Positions 32,601-33,808 of a DNA stretch of 33,808 nt are shown here, piece by piece. Within the stretch, counting starts at the first letter, position 1. Every line of letters starts with the position of its first letter. The DNA is from Sphingomonadales bacterium (lineage in GTDB: Bacteria > Pseudomonadota > Alphaproteobacteria > Sphingomonadales > Sphingomonadaceae), in contig JAIEOM010000076.1 of the NCBI GenBank assembly GCA_019750455.1, positions 1 to 33,808 on the forward strand. The letters run 5' to 3'. The notes under the pieces are model-generated. The model searched no databases, was not told the origin of the DNA, and worked only from the letters and a program-made list of their open reading frames with translations. The position numbers were made by a program, and so were the translations under genes.

Positions 32601-33808
32601 ATGCCCGACGCTCCGCTCACCCCCGACAAGCGCACGCTCGATATCGACCCTACCGATATCGCGCCGCCCGAACGCGCGCCGTTCGTCGAACTGGGCCTTG
32701 TCAGCTGCTTCAGCTTCCTGCGCGGGGCATCCGATGCCGTCGATCTCGTGCTCGCTGCCCATGTGCAGGGTTACGACGCGTTAGGAATCGCCGATGTGAA
32801 CTCGATGGCCGGCGTGGTGCGCATCCATACCGAGGCCAGAACGCTGAAGCTGCGCCCGGTGATCGGCTGCCGGATCGAGACGGTCGAGGGCCTCGCCTTC
32901 CTCGCCTATCCCGAGGACCGCGCCGCCTATGGCCGGCTGTGCCGCCTCATCAGTGCCGGGCGGATGCAGACGCTTTCCGGCGAATGGCAGGACAAGGGGG
33001 TGTGCGAGATCGATCTGGCGATGCTGGCCGCCCATGCCGAGGGTGTGCAACTGATCCTGCTGCCGCCGGATGATCTGGAGGCGCGGTTCACGCTTCGGGT
33101 GCCGAGCAACGTGATCCCGTTCCGTCGTCCCGGACTTGATCCGGGACCGCTTGCCGACGGCGATCCCGGCTTGCGCCGGGATGACGAGAGGGACTTGCCG
33201 TTCCCAGACCTCCTCCTCCATCTCGTCCGCCAGCTTCCCACCCTCAGGCACATCGCCGCCAGCTATCTCTACCGCGGCGACGACATCGCGCGGATCGAGC
33301 GGCTCGACCAACTTGCCCGCGACCACGGCCTGAGCCTGCTCGCCACCAACGACGTGCATTACCACGCCCCCGAACGCCGCGCGCTTCAGGACGTGATGAC
33401 CGCGATCCGGCACAAGACCACGGTCGCGGCGGCCGGGCATCTGCTCTATCCCAATGCCGAGCGGCACCTCAAATCCCCGGCGCAGATCCAGCGCCTGTTC
33501 GCCCGCTGGCCCCATGCCATCGCCGCTGCCCGCGAGGTGGCGGACCGGTGCCGCTTCAGCCTCGACGAGCTGCGCTACGAATATCCCGAGGAAATCTATC
33601 CCGACGGCCAGAGCCCGCAGGCCTTCCTCGAAAGCGAGGTCTGGAAGGGGGCAGGGCGGCGCTATCCCTCGGGTGTGCCCGATAGCGTGCGCCATACGCT
33701 GGAGCGCGAGCTCGCGTTGATCACCAGGCTCGATCTCGCGCGCTATTTCCTCACCATCAAGGACATCGTCGATTTCGCGCGGGGGTGCGATCCGCCGATA
33801 TTGTGCCA
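32601..33808 (+). CDS. dnaE2: error-prone DNA polymerase DnaE2, 3'-truncated by window edge
   Basis: Open from ATG 32601 to the window end with no stop, which is why the ORF track lacks it; 402 codons visible of an expected ~1,100. The PHP domain opens VELGLVSCFSFLRGASDAVDLVLAAHVQGYDALGIADVNSMAGVV. The usual metal-binding histidine after the first strand is absent (ELGLVS), in line with the degenerate PHP of DnaE2 proteins. Later marks are SYLYRGDDIARIERLDQLARDHG, LLATNDVHYHAPERRALQDVMTAIRHK and the start of the polymerase domain (ARYFLTIKDIVDFAR). DnaE2 is the catalytic polymerase of the ImuA/ImuB/DnaE2 mutasome. About residues 165-205 contain an extra stretch encoded by a palindromic repeat. 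Confidence 0.93.
   Translation, partial: MPDAPLTPDKRTLDIDPTDIAPPERAPFVELGLVSCFSFLRGASDAVDLVLAAHVQGYDALGIADVNSMAGVVRIHTEARTLKLRPVIGCRIETVEGLAFLAYPEDRAAYGRLCRLISAGRMQTLSGEWQDKGVCEIDLAMLAAHAEGVQLILLPPDDLEARFTLRVPSNVIPFRRPGLDPGPLADGDPGLRRDDERDLPFPDLLLHLVRQLPTLRHIAASYLYRGDDIARIERLDQLARDHGLSLLATNDVHYHAPERRALQDVMTAIRHKTTVAAAGHLLYPNAERHLKSPAQIQRLFARWPHAIAAAREVADRCRFSLDELRYEYPEEIYPDGQSPQAFLESEVWKGAGRRYPSGVPDSVRHTLERELALITRLDLARYFLTIKDIVDFARGCDPPILC
33123..33186. repeat. palindromic repeat element inside dnaE2
   Basis: Outer arms CGTCGTCCCGG (33123-33133) and CCGGGATGACG (33176-33186) are inverted repeats with one mismatch. Two inner hairpins sit within: GTCCCGGA-cttga-TCCGGGAC (33127-33147) and ATCCCGGC-ttgc-GCCGGGAT (33163-33182). 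This is the 'TCCCGGC..GCCGGGATGACG' type of element commonly dispersed between genes in sphingomonads and other alphaproteobacteria (its antisense reading gives VIPAQAGI). Here it is translated in frame as about RRPGLDPGPLADGDPGLRRDDE, without a stop. Confidence 0.85.

Noticed and set aside
32781-33695. 304-aa - strand frame opposite dnaE2 containing VIPAQAGI
   Set aside because: It is antisense to dnaE2; the VIPAQAGI stretch is only the translation of the palindromic repeat.

Overview
The window reads as a GC-rich alphaproteobacterial chromosome segment, most likely Sphingomonadales and probably an Erythrobacteraceae-type organism. The lineage call is an inference. It rests on GAAC-N7-GAAC LexA boxes, an aceA gene divergent from an XRE/ScfR-type regulator, PEP-CTERM/XrtA-associated regulators, an exported M20 amidohydrolase, and short palindromic repeats of the kind scattered through sphingomonad genomes. 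The segment is almost fully coding: no gene-free stretch reaches 300 bp. I see no insertion sequence, prophage or CRISPR array.

Layout. (1) 1-5977: central carbon block on the + strand: tkt (5' end off the window), gap, pgk, an NTF2-like protein, a hotdog thioesterase and a class I fructose-bisphosphate aldolase. A palindromic repeat lies between gap and pgk. (2) 5982-9886: a small lipoprotein (-), thiE (+), a HAD-type dehalogenase and an exported protein (-), then efp and an inositol-monophosphatase-family gene (+). (3) 9887-10198: a compact non-coding island with a GC-rich hairpin, five tandem 11-nt C-rich repeats, a near-perfect parS centromere site, and tRNA-Leu(CAA) followed by its own hairpin. 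(4) 10216-13387: SLC13/TrkA-C transporter plus an exported M20 amidohydrolase. (5) 13535-16948: a 62-aa protein, isocitrate lyase (-), and the divergent ScfR/RamB-type regulator (+). (6) 17078-23421: a PEP-CTERM/XrtA-associated unit with overlapping starts and stops: sugar transferase, PrsK kinase, PrsR sigma-54 activator, TPR lipoprotein. (7) 23472-27061: an SBF-like symporter converging on panB, then an APC amino-acid permease preceded by a possible 18-codon leader peptide. (8) 27123-33808: an SOS mutagenesis/repair island: imuA, imuB, a PilZ protein, a radical-SAM DNA-repair-type protein, a DUF4130-UdgX uracil-DNA glycosylase, and dnaE2 (3' end off the window). Two look-alike LexA-controlled promoters drive imuA and the radical-SAM/udgX/dnaE2 unit.

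The strongest points for follow-up are the SOS island, which joins UdgX and its radical-SAM partner to the ImuA/ImuB/DnaE2 mutasome; the palindromic repeat carried in frame inside dnaE2; and the parS site beside a C-rich minisatellite. All functional calls rest on reading the sequence and on family knowledge; no database search was run.
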